Of a DNA stretch of 51,692 bases, positions 34,878 to 44,625 are shown one piece after another. A program made the translations under genes and the position numbers. Position 1 is the stretch's first letter. Every line of letters begins with the position of its first letter. The notes under the pieces were generated by a model. It was given only the letters and a program-made list of their open reading frames with translations. It did not search any database and was not told the DNA's origin. The stretch is from Bacteroidales bacterium (lineage in GTDB: Bacteria > Bacteroidota > Bacteroidia > Bacteroidales > UBA932): assembly GCA_024694675.1 (NCBI GenBank), contig JAILJO010000005.1:1-51692 (forward strand). The letters run 5' to 3'.

Positions 34878-36259
34878 TAAAGTTCGAATGTATGCAGTTT
34901 ATTGAATCCGGTCTCTTCATCCCACACCTCTTCATTTGCCAGGCGTATGGAGTATAGAGGATTGGTGCGATAATCAGGGTCGGGAAGGTTTAACCAAAGC
35001 GTGCATGAACCGGATATACCGGACGGGAGTTCTATACTCTGGTCAATAACGGTAGTGTTTCCGCCCATCCAGTATCTGGGGTCTGATTCAAGGGGCCAGG
35101 ACGATAAAACTTCGCCTTGATCGTCAGTAAGGACCAGTTCTGCGTCCCTGGGGTTCATGACAGAGGCAAAACCCGCATTGTTTATGTACAGGACAGCCCG
35201 CATGGAATCGCCGGCGGATGGATTTTGTGTGAAATAGCCTTTTGTCAGGACAAAGCGGTATCCCAGACGGAGCCGGATTTCATTCAGGCATGAATTCTTG
35301 GACCAGTAATTGAGGACATTGGGGTCGAAAGATGAATTCAGGTATGAATAATGCTGGTCTTCCATTGTCTTTATGGCGTTGTCGCACTTACAATAAGTGG
35401 ACATGGCGCATGTCTCACCACCAATAATAACGTACTTGCTTTCCGCGCTCCAATACTCGCGATCTGTCTTGGAACGGAGAGTGCCCTGGTCAGTGGCGTC
35501 GGCAAGGAAGCAGTCGTCATGTCCGGCCAGGCGAGCCTTTGTTGTGGGCGTGTGCGCTTCTGCGCGTGTTATGGTGTCGGCAATTGAATAGCCGTACATA
35601 GTCATTTTTGCTGCCGGAGTACGCAGTTCCAGCTGTCTTGTTGCCGGGAGGGCGTCCAGCAATGCGTCTGTGACGCGTTTTCTGGGGAGATATTCTTCGT
35701 ATGTGGTGGGGCTGGCGGGGAAGGCCGTTGTATAATGCCATTCACCCCAGCATCCTATAAAGCCTGCCTGCATTACGTAAATAACATCAGCGTATTCCTG
35801 CAGGATGGGCTTGAGTTGGGCGATGTGACGGAGAACCTGCTCCTCGTTTGTGTCAAACGGAGCGTCGTTCTCCGGGTGTTTCAAGTCTTTAATATCATTT
35901 GAATATCCGAAGCGAAGGATGCACTTTGCGCCTGTTCCGCGGTATGCCTGAAGACTCTTGCGGATGAGTGCCAGGTAGGCTTCGGAAATGTCAGATTCGA
36001 AGAAGGGTTTGAGCCAGCATTCAAGCATATAAAGGCTTCTGCCCATCTTGCGGTTAGATTTGAGTACGCTGGAAGAGACCGCGGCGCCATCTTCGGACTC
36101 AAAACTGGTGCCGGAATATAGACCTCTCTCTGGATTGGGGAAATTCTCATCCGTAGAAGTATATGTAACCTTTTGCAGGCCGGGATAAGAATCATCATTC
36201 TCTGTACATGCGCAGAGCAGGATGAAAACGAATCCGAACAGTAAACAGTGCCTCTTCAT
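34877..36259 (-). CDS. DUF4874/DUF4832 lipoprotein, paralogue of its neighbour
   Basis: The 460-residue product has a lipoprotein signal (FVFILLCAC), NPERGLYSGTSFES, LRFGYSNDIKD, MQAGFIGCWGEWHYTT and GGETCAMSTYCKCD, and ends with a β-domain including NNAGFASVMNPRDAELVLTDDQG. It lacks the Ig-like domain of the neighbouring copy, so the pair likely arose by duplication. The track start at 36265 is TTG; ATG 36259 is preferred. A strong hairpin separates it from the upstream SusCD part of the operon. Confidence 0.8.
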   Translation of the reverse strand: MKRHCLLFGFVFILLCACTENDDSYPGLQKVTYTSTDENFPNPERGLYSGTSFESEDGAAVSSSVLKSNRKMGRSLYMLECWLKPFFESDISEAYLALIRKSLQAYRGTGAKCILRFGYSNDIKDLKHPENDAPFDTNEEQVLRHIAQLKPILQEYADVIYVMQAGFIGCWGEWHYTTAFPASPTTYEEYLPRKRVTDALLDALPATRQLELRTPAAKMTMYGYSIADTITRAEAHTPTTKARLAGHDDCFLADATDQGTLRSKTDREYWSAESKYVIIGGETCAMSTYCKCDNAIKTMEDQHYSYLNSSFDPNVLNYWSKNSCLNEIRLRLGYRFVLTKGYFTQNPSAGDSMRAVLYINNAGFASVMNPRDAELVLTDDQGEVLSSWPLESDPRYWMGGNTTVIDQSIELPSGISGSCTLWLNLPDPDYRTNPLYSIRLANEEVWDEETGFNKLHTFEL

Positions 36260-36272
36260 ACTCAAATCAAGT

Positions 36273-36307
36273 TAAAAAAGAGCCAGGCCTGGTTAAGGCC
36301 TGACTCT
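36273..36307 (-). terminator. Strong internal hairpin/terminator in the glycan locus
   Basis: On the minus strand AGAGTCAGGCCT-TAACC-AGGCCTGGCTCT pairs at 11 of 12 positions and is followed by TTTTT, a rho-independent terminator just after the CBM-like lipoprotein gene. Partial readthrough would lower expression of the enzymes downstream. Confidence 0.75.
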
Positions 36308-36320
36308 AAAGAAATAAAAA

Positions 36321-37046
36321 TTAGTTGTTGAAATTAACTTTCACCAGAGGAGCGTGGCCGTTGGGGTTCTCTTCAGTAACTTCGCCTGCAGGGAGGGCGC
36401 CGGTGGCATCCCAACCATTGACAGTGCAGAGGATACCCATGTTGAACTCCTTGGCAATCTTGCCGTCAGGATAAAGTTCGCGGGTGATTCTGAATTCCCA
36501 GACTTTCTTGTCGCCCTTACCCTCGATGAAGTTGGTAAGGCCTTCAACCTCTGTCCAGGTCCAGCCGTCAGCATTGACGTCGCCGCCCCAGATGCCAATG
36601 AAAGGATCATAGTCGCAGACCTCGCCACCGTCAATGATGGAGCCTTCGATAAGAACATCGATGCAAGGAGTTTCACCCTGGAGCCACTGGCCGGTGTAAC
36701 CACCGGTTGCGGTGTTGTTGTCACCATCGAGGCAGAAGTCAATGTGAGCCATGGTCACTTCACCGTCATATGCGGAGTAATCCATCTCGATGTAAACATA
36801 CACATAATACTTGTCAGCATAAATCTTTGCAAGTTTCATGTCCGGCTTGGGATGTCCGGCGGGGCATTTAAGCTCCTGAACTTTGGTTGCATCAAGTTTG
36901 GCCCAGTCAGAGAAGTCGCCATCAATCTTGATGGGAGCATTGTACTTTGATTTGCCACCACCATTTCCGGATCCTTCATCATCGGGCTTGTCGCATGCGA
37001 CAAGCATTACGGCTGCCATAGCCACGAGTGCGAATAACTTTTTCAT
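36321..37046 (-). CDS. Surface lipoprotein with CBM9/DOMON-like domain
   Basis: The 241-residue protein has a lipoprotein signal (VAMAAVMLVAC) followed by a glycine/aspartate-rich stretch (DKPDDEGSGNGGGKS) typical of surface-exported Bacteroidota lipoproteins, and a domain opening with IKIDGDFSDWAKLDA, a landmark of family-9 carbohydrate-binding and DOMON-like folds. It follows susD, where SusE/F-type glycan-binding proteins occur. Likely binds the target glycan outside the cell. The track's longer start is rejected because ATG 37046 begins the signal peptide. Confidence 0.75.
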   Translation of the reverse strand: MKKLFALVAMAAVMLVACDKPDDEGSGNGGGKSKYNAPIKIDGDFSDWAKLDATKVQELKCPAGHPKPDMKLAKIYADKYYVYVYIEMDYSAYDGEVTMAHIDFCLDGDNNTATGGYTGQWLQGETPCIDVLIEGSIIDGGEVCDYDPFIGIWGGDVNADGWTWTEVEGLTNFIEGKGDKKVWEFRITRELYPDGKIAKEFNMGILCTVNGWDATGALPAGEVTEENPNGHAPLVKVNFNN

Positions 37047-37107
37047 AGTTTTTAAAGATTTTGTGTTAAAAAAGTGATAAAAAGGTTTTTGAATATAGTC
37101 TGATTTA

Positions 37108-38916
37108 TTATCTTGGATTCTGATTGATTCCGCTGGCGTTGATTTCATCCAGAGGGATCAGAAGGGCAATCCTGGGATCTGTCCACTTGATCTCACCGAA
37201 CTCATGGAAACCCACGAAGCGACGGTCCATATTCTTGCGGTTGCGGAAAACGTCGAAATAGCGCAGGCCCTCGAAGCAGAATTCCATGCGGCGCTCATCC
37301 AGAACCACGTCCAGAATAGTGTTATAACCGCGTGCCTGATAGTTGCCAAGAGTCATTTCTGCATCTCCGGTAAGGCCGGCGCGGTTGCGGATGATATTTA
37401 CATCATCAAGGGCATCCTGGTCTCTTCCGCCAACCTTTGCAAGAGCCTCGGCACGGTTCAGGACCACCTCACCCCAGCGAAGCAGGGCGGGGGAAGTAAG
37501 ATTTGACTTGCCTTCCTGGCCGTTGAATTTGGTATTGTAGTAAATGGGGAAGTTACCACCGTTGGAGCGTACCTTTCCATCAGGACGAACATAGACGCGT
37601 TTCTGCTGGGAAGCACCTTCTCCGTTGGAGATGAAATTGTTGTCATCTACGATATACTGGGTATATCCGTTTACGATGGTAGGAACAGCCTTGTATGTTT
37701 TCTTTGAAGAACCAATCTTGTACTGGAATGAAACAGAACCGTCAGCTGCTGCAGTAAGGCCGTGGACAATTCCACAGGAGCAATAGGTGTTCTTGTCGTC
37801 TGTCTTGATAGGAAAGGTGACCATCAGTTTATCGCCTTCTTCAAGAACAGGTACAAAATAGGCTTTGAAACGCTTGTCCTGGGGGTACCGCTGGAAAAGA
37901 TCAATGAGTTCCTCACTCCAGTAATGTTCTCCCCAACCGGAATCACCGTTAAAACGTTTGAAGTCAGAATCGTCATAATACATGGATCCGATGGCGGACT
38001 GAGGGTGCTCTGACACAAACCAGTCGGTGACGTTTGGCCTGATGCAGAAGATGGTCTCATTGACATCGTAGGTCTTTGTGGGATACTCCTCGTAATCATA
38101 TCCTACGGTTACGGAAGAGGGAGCGTGCGCCATCAGTTCGTCGCAAACCTGAATGCATTTCTGATTCTCTTCCATATAGAGATAAACGCGAGCAAGCAGT
38201 GCCCTGGCGGCATCGGCGGTAGCATAAACGCAGGAATTGCGGTTGACGTTGTCATCCATGTATTTAATGGCATCTTCGAGATCTTCCGTAATGTGCTTGT
38301 AAATGTCACCGATAGAGGCGCGGGTGGTAGGGGCAGAATAGCTGTCCATTCCCCTGTGCTCGGGAACGCCCTCTGCTTCAGGATGGTCTTTCCAATATAC
38401 ATAAGGCATTGCAAACAGAGTGACCATATGGAAATGACCTAACGCACGAAGGAAATAGTTCTCGCCAAGCACGTGGTTGGTTTCCGTGTGCTTTTCAACA
38501 GGATCCGGGACTATGAGGGCGATGTTGGAGTTCGCCGCATAGATAATCTTGTAAGCAAGCCACCAGGTATAGTAGATATTCTCTTCTGTGGGGACTTCCT
38601 TATAATCATAAGGATGGACAAAAGGGTCTGAGGTAACACCGGAGATGGTGACGTTGTCACCGCGGAGCTCTGTAAGCTGATAATAATGGCGCAGATACTG
38701 GTTACGGCCATTGGGATAATCTGAGCTTTCTCCCTTGTATGCCAGAGCGTCCTTAAACAGGGCGTAAATACCATTTGTGGTATACACAGACGCTGAGGGA
38801 TTGTCTGCAAGCTGGGACGACGTCATGGTATCCGAGGAATAGAAATCCATGTTGCAGGAGACCATGAGCAAAACGGCAAAAGCAAATGCAAATATCTTCT
38901 TCATAATACTTCTCAT
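37108..38916 (-). CDS. SusD/RagB-type glycan-binding lipoprotein
   Basis: The 602-residue protein has a lipoprotein signal (AFAVLLMVSC), the SusD-like N-terminus (TTNGIYALFKDALAYKGE), tetratricopeptide-type helices and the C-terminal ILDVVLDERRMEFCFEGLRYFDVFRNRKN, the hallmark of the RagB/SusD family. It caps the SusC channel and binds oligosaccharide at the outer membrane. The ATG directly follows the susC stop; a second in-frame ATG at 38904 is an alternative start. Confidence 0.95.
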   Translation of the reverse strand: MRSIMKKIFAFAFAVLLMVSCNMDFYSSDTMTSSQLADNPSASVYTTNGIYALFKDALAYKGESSDYPNGRNQYLRHYYQLTELRGDNVTISGVTSDPFVHPYDYKEVPTEENIYYTWWLAYKIIYAANSNIALIVPDPVEKHTETNHVLGENYFLRALGHFHMVTLFAMPYVYWKDHPEAEGVPEHRGMDSYSAPTTRASIGDIYKHITEDLEDAIKYMDDNVNRNSCVYATADAARALLARVYLYMEENQKCIQVCDELMAHAPSSVTVGYDYEEYPTKTYDVNETIFCIRPNVTDWFVSEHPQSAIGSMYYDDSDFKRFNGDSGWGEHYWSEELIDLFQRYPQDKRFKAYFVPVLEEGDKLMVTFPIKTDDKNTYCSCGIVHGLTAAADGSVSFQYKIGSSKKTYKAVPTIVNGYTQYIVDDNNFISNGEGASQQKRVYVRPDGKVRSNGGNFPIYYNTKFNGQEGKSNLTSPALLRWGEVVLNRAEALAKVGGRDQDALDDVNIIRNRAGLTGDAEMTLGNYQARGYNTILDVVLDERRMEFCFEGLRYFDVFRNRKNMDRRFVGFHEFGEIKWTDPRIALLIPLDEINASGINQNPR

Positions 38917-41900
38917 TTAGAATTTGAGATCGATACCCAGAACTACAGACATAGGCACCGGATAATTGCTAGAATACAAGCCGGCGTGGTGGTATGTGTC
39001 GGAATCCATACCTACCTCAGGGTCCATGCCGGAGAAGCGGGAGAGGGTGAGAACGTTGTCCGCCGAGATATAAACGCGTGCATCGCTCATGCCATACTTC
39101 TGGAAAAGTTTCGCAGGTAAGTTGTAAGCGAGTGTGACATTTCTCATACGGAAGAAACTGCCATCTTCCAGGTAACGTGAAGAAGCCTTGTTGGAGCCAT
39201 CGTTGCGGGCGAGTTTGGGCTCCGGGTGTGTGGCTTTTGCCCAGGTGCTCTCATCATTCGGATCCCATCTTACCCAGCCAAGTCCATTATTAAGGGACAT
39301 CTGGTTGAGGTTGGTGTAGGTGCCGTCTGCATCCATGGTTTCACGGGTCTTGTTGTAAATCTTGTTACCCACCATGAAACTGCCGGTCATGTTGAGAGTA
39401 AAGCTCTTCCAGTGCATGCCCATGTTGAGACCGCCGCTGAACAGAGGGGAAGCGCTTCCCACAATCTCCCAAGTGGCGTCGGAGTAATTGTTGGTGGAAC
39501 CGGTCTTTTCATAACCGATGACATGTCCGTTCTCGTCCTTGATTTCCTTGGCCACCTCCCAGGTGGGAAGGCCATGGCGGACCTCAACCATCTCATAATC
39601 TTCGTTCTCTTCCAGCACGGGATCTGTAGTGGTGACGCCTTCCCATTTGGGCATGTACCATGAATAGACGTCTTGACCCACGCGTAGAATCTGTGAAACT
39701 TCGCTCTTGCTCATAACCATGTCGTCACCGTTCGGGAGTTCAAGCACGGTATTCTTGTTGAAACCGATGTTGATTCCGAAAGTGATTCCGAAGTCTTTCT
39801 TATTAACGATTGCGCCGTCTGCTGCAAGTTCCACACCCATGTTGCGGACCTTACCGATGTTTTCGAACCTTCCGAAGAAACCTGATGAAGGGGATTTGGG
39901 CGCTTCAAGGAGAATCTTGTCGTTAATGGTATGATAGAGGTCCATAGTGAGATTCCAATTGTTCTCAAGAGTAGCGTCAACACCAAGGCTGGCCATGTAT
40001 GATTCTTCCCAGCCAAGTTCAAAGTTGGCCTGGCGCTGAAGGACCGCGGCACTGTTGCCGTTGTACTTGGCGCTCAGTGAGAAGGTGTCCTGATACTGGA
40101 AAGCAGGAATATTGTCGTTACCGGTCTTACCATATCCGCCGCGGACTTTGAGGAAGGTGACGTTGGGCATTTCCTTCATGAAATCTTCCTTGGAGGCGAT
40201 CCAGGCAGCGGAGAATCCGGGGAACCATCCACCGCGGTTGTTGGGACCGAACTTGTAGCTCTCATCGTAACGGAGGGAAGCGGTGGCCACATATTTGCCG
40301 AGGTAAGAGTACTGAGCCTGGCTTAATACAGCCCAGCTGCGTGTGTTATAGTCAGCACCTGTGACTGTACTGATGTCAACGCAATTGGAGAGTGAACGCT
40401 GGCCTTCCGGGAAGTTGGCGCCTGCAGCACCCATACTGCGAACATAACCTTCACCATATTCCCAGCCTACAATAGCGTTAACGTCGTGGTCTCCAAAGGT
40501 CTTGTAGAACTTGGCAAGGTTTGTGGTGCCCCAGCCGGTATATTCGCTGTTGCTGTTGTCAAGTTCACCCTTCTTCCCTTGTCCATCATACGTGCGGCGA
40601 TCTACCATTGACTCCCAGATTGACCAGGAAGTGTCATAACGATTGATGGAAGTGAGGGTGAACCAGTCGGTAACGTTCCATGCCAGCTGCAGGTCTCCGG
40701 TCAGGCTTTCGCCGTGTCCCTTGGAATAGTTATACTGCTCACTGTGAAGGACATTGGACGGGTTCTGTGTATACCATTTGAGTCCCATGCCCTCAGGGCC
40801 CAGGCCGTTGAGGCCATAGTCGCTACGGGGAGCCTTATCTGTGGTAATGTAGATATACTCATTTGACCAGGACCCGTCTTCGTTAATCTTATAGGGGATA
40901 TCCCAAGGCATTGCGTAATAGGAGTACTCCAACAAACGCCAGGAAGAGGTGCCCTGGTCGTATGACTTGGAATAGTTGACACGCAGGCTCATGGTAAGCC
41001 TGTCAGTGATAGGAGCAGACAGGTTGAGGCGTGCAGAATTACGCTTGTAATTGGTGTTGATGAGAGTACCTTTCTCATTGTAGTGATCCATGCTCACGTA
41101 GTAGTTGACCTTGCCGGCCTTGCCTGATACGGAGGCATAGTAATTCTGGACATTTCCAAGCTTGAAGCAATTGTTCATCCAGTCGAAATAATTATCCAGA
41201 AGGTATTCAGGATACATATCTTCACCAACCACATCGGAGAACATGCCTCTTTCAAACCAGTACATCTCCTTGGTGGTCATTGGATGGAAGTGTCCCGTAA
41301 GGGCCTTCTTAATACCGCCGCTGCCTTTGAATTCAACCGTGGTCTTGTCCTGATTGCCGTTCTTGGTGGTAACGACAATGACACCGCCTGATGCGGCTGC
41401 ACCGTAAAGTGCTGTTGCTGAAGCATCCTTAAGGACGGTGAGGGTTTCGATATCGTTGGGGTTGAAGCTGCCGCCGGCAACACCGTCCACAACGTAAAGA
41501 GGACCGGCGCCTGCGGTGATGGAACCGGTACCGCGGATACGGATATCGGCATTTGCACCAGGCTGGCCGGAGGAGTTCATGACCACGACACCGGCTACTT
41601 TACCCTGAAGCATGTTGCCGACGTCCTGGCTGGCCACGTCACGAAGCTTTTCGCCACTCATGGAGACCACAGAGCTGGAGAGTTCGGCTTTTTTCTGGGT
41701 TGTGTAACCAAGAACGACAACCTCATCCAGAGCCTGGGAGTCGGGGCTAAGGGAAACGTTGATGGTTGTGCGGCCATCAATGGATTCCGTCACGCTGACA
41801 TAACCCAGTGAAGAGAAGGTTAAAGTGGCATTCTTGGGTGCCTGGATAACGTAGTTGCCTTCGTAATCGGTAATGGTACCGCTACCGTCGGGGAGCAAAA

Positions 41901-42036
41901 CGCCCGCGCCGATGAGCGGTTGGCCGTCGGAGGCATCCAGGACCTGGCCAGAGATAGTAATTTTCTGGGCGGATGCAGGAATTGCAATCAAAGTGGCTGC
42001 AAATACTGCAAGCAGGCAGGAATAGATTTTTCTCAT
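38917..42036 (-). CDS. SusC/RagA-type TonB-dependent outer-membrane transporter
   Basis: The 1039-residue protein has a signal peptide (AATLIAIPASAQ), a carboxypeptidase-regulatory-like domain (about 27-100), a TonB box EVVVLGYTTQKK, plug motifs (GKVAGVVVMNSSGQPGANADIRIRGTGSI, LYVVDGV, SATALYGAAASGGVIVVTTKNG) and a β-barrel ending in GIDLKF with terminal Phe. It imports glycan fragments with SusD, powered by TonB. No sigma/anti-sigma genes accompany it, so control likely lies with the DeoR-type regulator. Confidence 0.96.
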   Translation of the reverse strand: MRKIYSCLLAVFAATLIAIPASAQKITISGQVLDASDGQPLIGAGVLLPDGSGTITDYEGNYVIQAPKNATLTFSSLGYVSVTESIDGRTTINVSLSPDSQALDEVVVLGYTTQKKAELSSSVVSMSGEKLRDVASQDVGNMLQGKVAGVVVMNSSGQPGANADIRIRGTGSITAGAGPLYVVDGVAGGSFNPNDIETLTVLKDASATALYGAAASGGVIVVTTKNGNQDKTTVEFKGSGGIKKALTGHFHPMTTKEMYWFERGMFSDVVGEDMYPEYLLDNYFDWMNNCFKLGNVQNYYASVSGKAGKVNYYVSMDHYNEKGTLINTNYKRNSARLNLSAPITDRLTMSLRVNYSKSYDQGTSSWRLLEYSYYAMPWDIPYKINEDGSWSNEYIYITTDKAPRSDYGLNGLGPEGMGLKWYTQNPSNVLHSEQYNYSKGHGESLTGDLQLAWNVTDWFTLTSINRYDTSWSIWESMVDRRTYDGQGKKGELDNSNSEYTGWGTTNLAKFYKTFGDHDVNAIVGWEYGEGYVRSMGAAGANFPEGQRSLSNCVDISTVTGADYNTRSWAVLSQAQYSYLGKYVATASLRYDESYKFGPNNRGGWFPGFSAAWIASKEDFMKEMPNVTFLKVRGGYGKTGNDNIPAFQYQDTFSLSAKYNGNSAAVLQRQANFELGWEESYMASLGVDATLENNWNLTMDLYHTINDKILLEAPKSPSSGFFGRFENIGKVRNMGVELAADGAIVNKKDFGITFGINIGFNKNTVLELPNGDDMVMSKSEVSQILRVGQDVYSWYMPKWEGVTTTDPVLEENEDYEMVEVRHGLPTWEVAKEIKDENGHVIGYEKTGSTNNYSDATWEIVGSASPLFSGGLNMGMHWKSFTLNMTGSFMVGNKIYNKTRETMDADGTYTNLNQMSLNNGLGWVRWDPNDESTWAKATHPEPKLARNDGSNKASSRYLEDGSFFRMRNVTLAYNLPAKLFQKYGMSDARVYISADNVLTLSRFSGMDPEVGMDSDTYHHAGLYSSNYPVPMSVVLGIDLKF

Positions 42037-42042
42037 GGTTAG

Positions 42043-42052
42043 ACCAATTGGT
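42043..42052. repeat. Palindrome just upstream of susC
   Basis: ACCAATTGGT is a perfect 10-base palindrome 7 bases before the susC start codon on the minus strand. It may be a regulatory site or chance. Confidence 0.25.
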
Positions 42053-42097
42053 TATTTATAAAAAGATGCAATAATAATAAGATTCGTTTCAATAAGA

Positions 42098-43324
42098 TTA
42101 TAGCAAATCATTAAGTCCTATGAGGTTGAATGCGCGGAAGTACTTGTCCATATCCCTTTCAATGCGGCCAAGGACAATCTCCTCTGCGTCCACGCCAAGG
42201 CGCTGGAGGTTTGCGTAAAGGGTTCCGCGTGCTGCAAGCGGTTTGGGCTGCTGCCATATGTAGCGGCAGCAGGTGGCTACAATCCAATCCTGACGTTCCG
42301 GGGTGAGCTCATACAGATCCTTGCCCTTTTCGTCCTCGTGGAGCCATTTTTCCCAGCGGTGGCTTTCGTGAACAGCCTCCAGAAGGGTGTCTTTCATATT
42401 TGAAGGAACGGCGATGTGTCCTTCTGCATAGTGCTTCTTTTCAAGCTGCTCCAGCTCACAGAGTGCGCGGTATTCGCCGATTGTGAATTCAGGGCCTACG
42501 TTGGCTGCACCCATGCCGCAGAGAGGATACTCCTCAGGGTTGGCGACATCGTCTGTGTAATGACCTTTAATGTAGCTGCCAAGAGGACGTACCTTGGAGG
42601 TGAGTTTCTTGGCGACGGAACCGTCGAATATCGTAGTATCCAGGTCTGTGCCCACTTTACCCACGATGAAGCAAGGCCAGACATCTTCCAGACCAACACT
42701 CTTCAGTCCTGCTTTCAGGTCACTGATGAAAGTGTCGAATGTGGTTTCGTCTGCAAGGCCGCCGTGGACCTCTTCCGTGCCCACCTCATAGGAGATGGCG
42801 GGAAGGCCGTGGGCTTTTCGGAACTTTTCCGTGTGCTCGATGAGTTCTACGGTGCGTTTTGCTACCAGGTGAATGTCGATGATCTCTCCCTTGGGGACGT
42901 TGATGTCTACGGTGGGGTCGACATGGATAAGGTCATATCCGGCCAGGACTGCGGCCTCGAAGGATTTCTTCACGCCATCCATGGCGTCCTTAACGGACCA
43001 TTTCTCCGTCCTCTGCTTGTCCTTGAGCCAGGGACCGCCGTGGTCTATGGCAATGATGACGGGGCCGGTGAAGTTGACCCTTTCCGTTTCAAAACGGACC
43101 AGGCGGCAGAACTGCTCCTGGGTCATGCCGGTATAACCGCCGTCGCAGTCAACCTGGTTGAGGGTGGCTGCGAAATAGATGGGGGCGTTGTTGCGCTTTG
43201 CTGCGCGAAGGGATGCACGGATGACGGTAGGGGAGTTGGGGCATGCCGCGAAAATGGTGCGGGGAATGCCTGTCTCTTTCTGAAGTTGGTCAATGCGGTG
43301 AAGCAGTTGTTCTGTCTTTGCCAT
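42098..43324 (-). CDS. D-tagatose-bisphosphate aldolase non-catalytic subunit-like (GatZ/KbaZ)
   Basis: The 408-residue cytoplasmic protein fits the GatZ/KbaZ family (PF08013-like): IPRTIFAACPNSPTVIRASLRAAKR, AIDHGGPWLKD, DPTVDINVPKGEIID and YEVGTEEVHGGLAD. In Enterobacteria GatZ/KbaZ supports the class II aldolase GatY/KbaY in splitting tagatose 1,6-bisphosphate. No GatY is found in the window, so the partner must be elsewhere or the protein has another role. It follows agaS after 5 bases. Confidence 0.87.
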   Translation of the reverse strand: MAKTEQLLHRIDQLQKETGIPRTIFAACPNSPTVIRASLRAAKRNNAPIYFAATLNQVDCDGGYTGMTQEQFCRLVRFETERVNFTGPVIIAIDHGGPWLKDKQRTEKWSVKDAMDGVKKSFEAAVLAGYDLIHVDPTVDINVPKGEIIDIHLVAKRTVELIEHTEKFRKAHGLPAISYEVGTEEVHGGLADETTFDTFISDLKAGLKSVGLEDVWPCFIVGKVGTDLDTTIFDGSVAKKLTSKVRPLGSYIKGHYTDDVANPEEYPLCGMGAANVGPEFTIGEYRALCELEQLEKKHYAEGHIAVPSNMKDTLLEAVHESHRWEKWLHEDEKGKDLYELTPERQDWIVATCCRYIWQQPKPLAARGTLYANLQRLGVDAEEIVLGRIERDMDKYFRAFNLIGLNDLL

Positions 43325-43329
43325 AATAA

Positions 43330-44445
43330 TTAATATAAGGTTACGCCCTCTACCACGCGGGAAATGTTTCCGCTCACGGAAGGGCTGTCCGGGCAGAGCC
43401 CGCGTTCAATCGATTTGAAGCATCCCAGCATCTGGCCTACGAATACGTATGAAACGCAGCCGTAGCATACGGGAAGCTCGAGAGGAAGGCCAATCTCTAT
43501 GCAGAGGTTGTAGCAGGAAGGGTCGATGTCCGGCTTGCTGAAGCAGACAATAACTGAAGCCTTCACGTTGTTGTTGGATTTTACCTGCTTGATGAGGTCC
43601 TTCTCATAGCGCTGGACGTCCGGGTTGGGGGAGACCAGATATACCATGAGGGACTGCGGGTTCACCAGGGCTTTGGGGCCGTGGCGGAAACCAAGGAAGG
43701 AATCGTATGCGCACATGACCTCTCCGTCCGTGAGTTCCTGGAGTTTGAGGCGGCATTCCTCAGCAACGCCCTTCATGGGGCCGGAGCCAAGGAATATGGC
43801 GCGCTTGAAATCAAGGTTGGCTATACCCTTGATGGCTTCTTCATACTTATCCATGGCTGCCTTAACCTTTGAGGCAAGGAGTTCGATATGGACCTTCTGA
43901 TCCTCAATCTTGTCTATGTTGGCAATGAGAGAGCATGCCAGAAGCATGGTAGAGTAGCTGCTGGTCATGGCAAGGGAGACGTCGTTGGTCTCCGGAGGAA
44001 GCAGGACCGTAAGTATGTTGGAGGCCTTGGTGAGGGCCATCTCTCCTTCTGCGTTGCAGGTGATGAAAATGTGGGCTATGCTGCCGGCGGTCTTGTTGAC
44101 TGCCTTTACGGCGCCCAGGCTTTCCGGTGAATTGCCGGAACGGCCGAAGGAAACAAGGAGGACCTTGCTGTCCTTGTTGAAATACATGTACGGAGTTGTG
44201 ATGATATCCGTAGTTGCAATGGCTTTGGCACCCCTGAAAGGAGTGTCGTGAAGAGCTGTCTGAAGGGCGTCGCCAATGTATGCCGATGTGCCGGCGCCGG
44301 TGAGAACAATCTCATACCCAAGTGCAAGCCACTTGTCCGTGAAACTCTTAATCTCCTCTTTGCGGGATGCAATAATCTGATACGCTTCAAGCCAGACACG
44401 GGGTTGCTGCTTGATTTCCCTGTAGGTATGTAGGTCTGTTAACAT
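43330..44445 (-). CDS. AgaS-type SIS-domain sugar isomerase/deaminase
   Basis: The 371-residue protein has two SIS domains: YEIVLTGAGTSAYIGDAL and LLVSFGRSGNSPESLGAV in the first, RAIFLGSGPMKGVAEECRLKLQELTDGEVMCAYDSFLGFRHGPKALV in the second. AgaS converts galactosamine 6-phosphate to tagatose 6-phosphate with ammonia release. With the PfkB kinase and GatZ-like subunit, this outlines a galactosamine route. A -7-like TATTTTTG box lies about 25 bases upstream, after the regulator's terminator. Confidence 0.85.
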   Translation of the reverse strand: MLTDLHTYREIKQQPRVWLEAYQIIASRKEEIKSFTDKWLALGYEIVLTGAGTSAYIGDALQTALHDTPFRGAKAIATTDIITTPYMYFNKDSKVLLVSFGRSGNSPESLGAVKAVNKTAGSIAHIFITCNAEGEMALTKASNILTVLLPPETNDVSLAMTSSYSTMLLACSLIANIDKIEDQKVHIELLASKVKAAMDKYEEAIKGIANLDFKRAIFLGSGPMKGVAEECRLKLQELTDGEVMCAYDSFLGFRHGPKALVNPQSLMVYLVSPNPDVQRYEKDLIKQVKSNNNVKASVIVCFSKPDIDPSCYNLCIEIGLPLELPVCYGCVSYVFVGQMLGCFKSIERGLCPDSPSVSGNISRVVEGVTLY

Positions 44446-44470
44446 TTAGTTTTTGTGTTTTAATAACATG

Positions 44471-44478
44471 CAAAAATA
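44471..44478 (-). promoter_or_regulatory. -7 element for agaS
   Basis: On the minus strand TATTTTTG (44471-44478) fits the -7 consensus 25 bases before the agaS start. It lies in the T-run of the preceding terminator; no -33 box is clear. Confidence 0.4.
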
Positions 44479-44515
44479 AAAAAATGGAGCCTAAAATGTT
44501 TCGATTCAGGCTCCA
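44475..44515 (-). terminator. Terminator after the DeoR-type regulator
   Basis: On the minus strand TGGAGCCT and AGGCTCCA pair fully (8 base pairs) around a 15-base loop and are followed by TTTTTTT. It separates the regulator from the agaS transcript. Confidence 0.75.
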
Positions 44516-44625
44516 AATTTATTCCGCCTCTTCCAATTCGCCCTGAAATGCGTTTGTAAATATCTTATTATCAGTTGATTGTTTTAAAAATGAAAACATT
44601 TCAAGGGGTTTCGAATCTGGAAGGG

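Noticed and set aside
42416-43333. 305-codon plus-strand ORF
   Set aside because: It lies wholly opposite the gatZ/kbaZ-like gene, whose product has clear family motifs.
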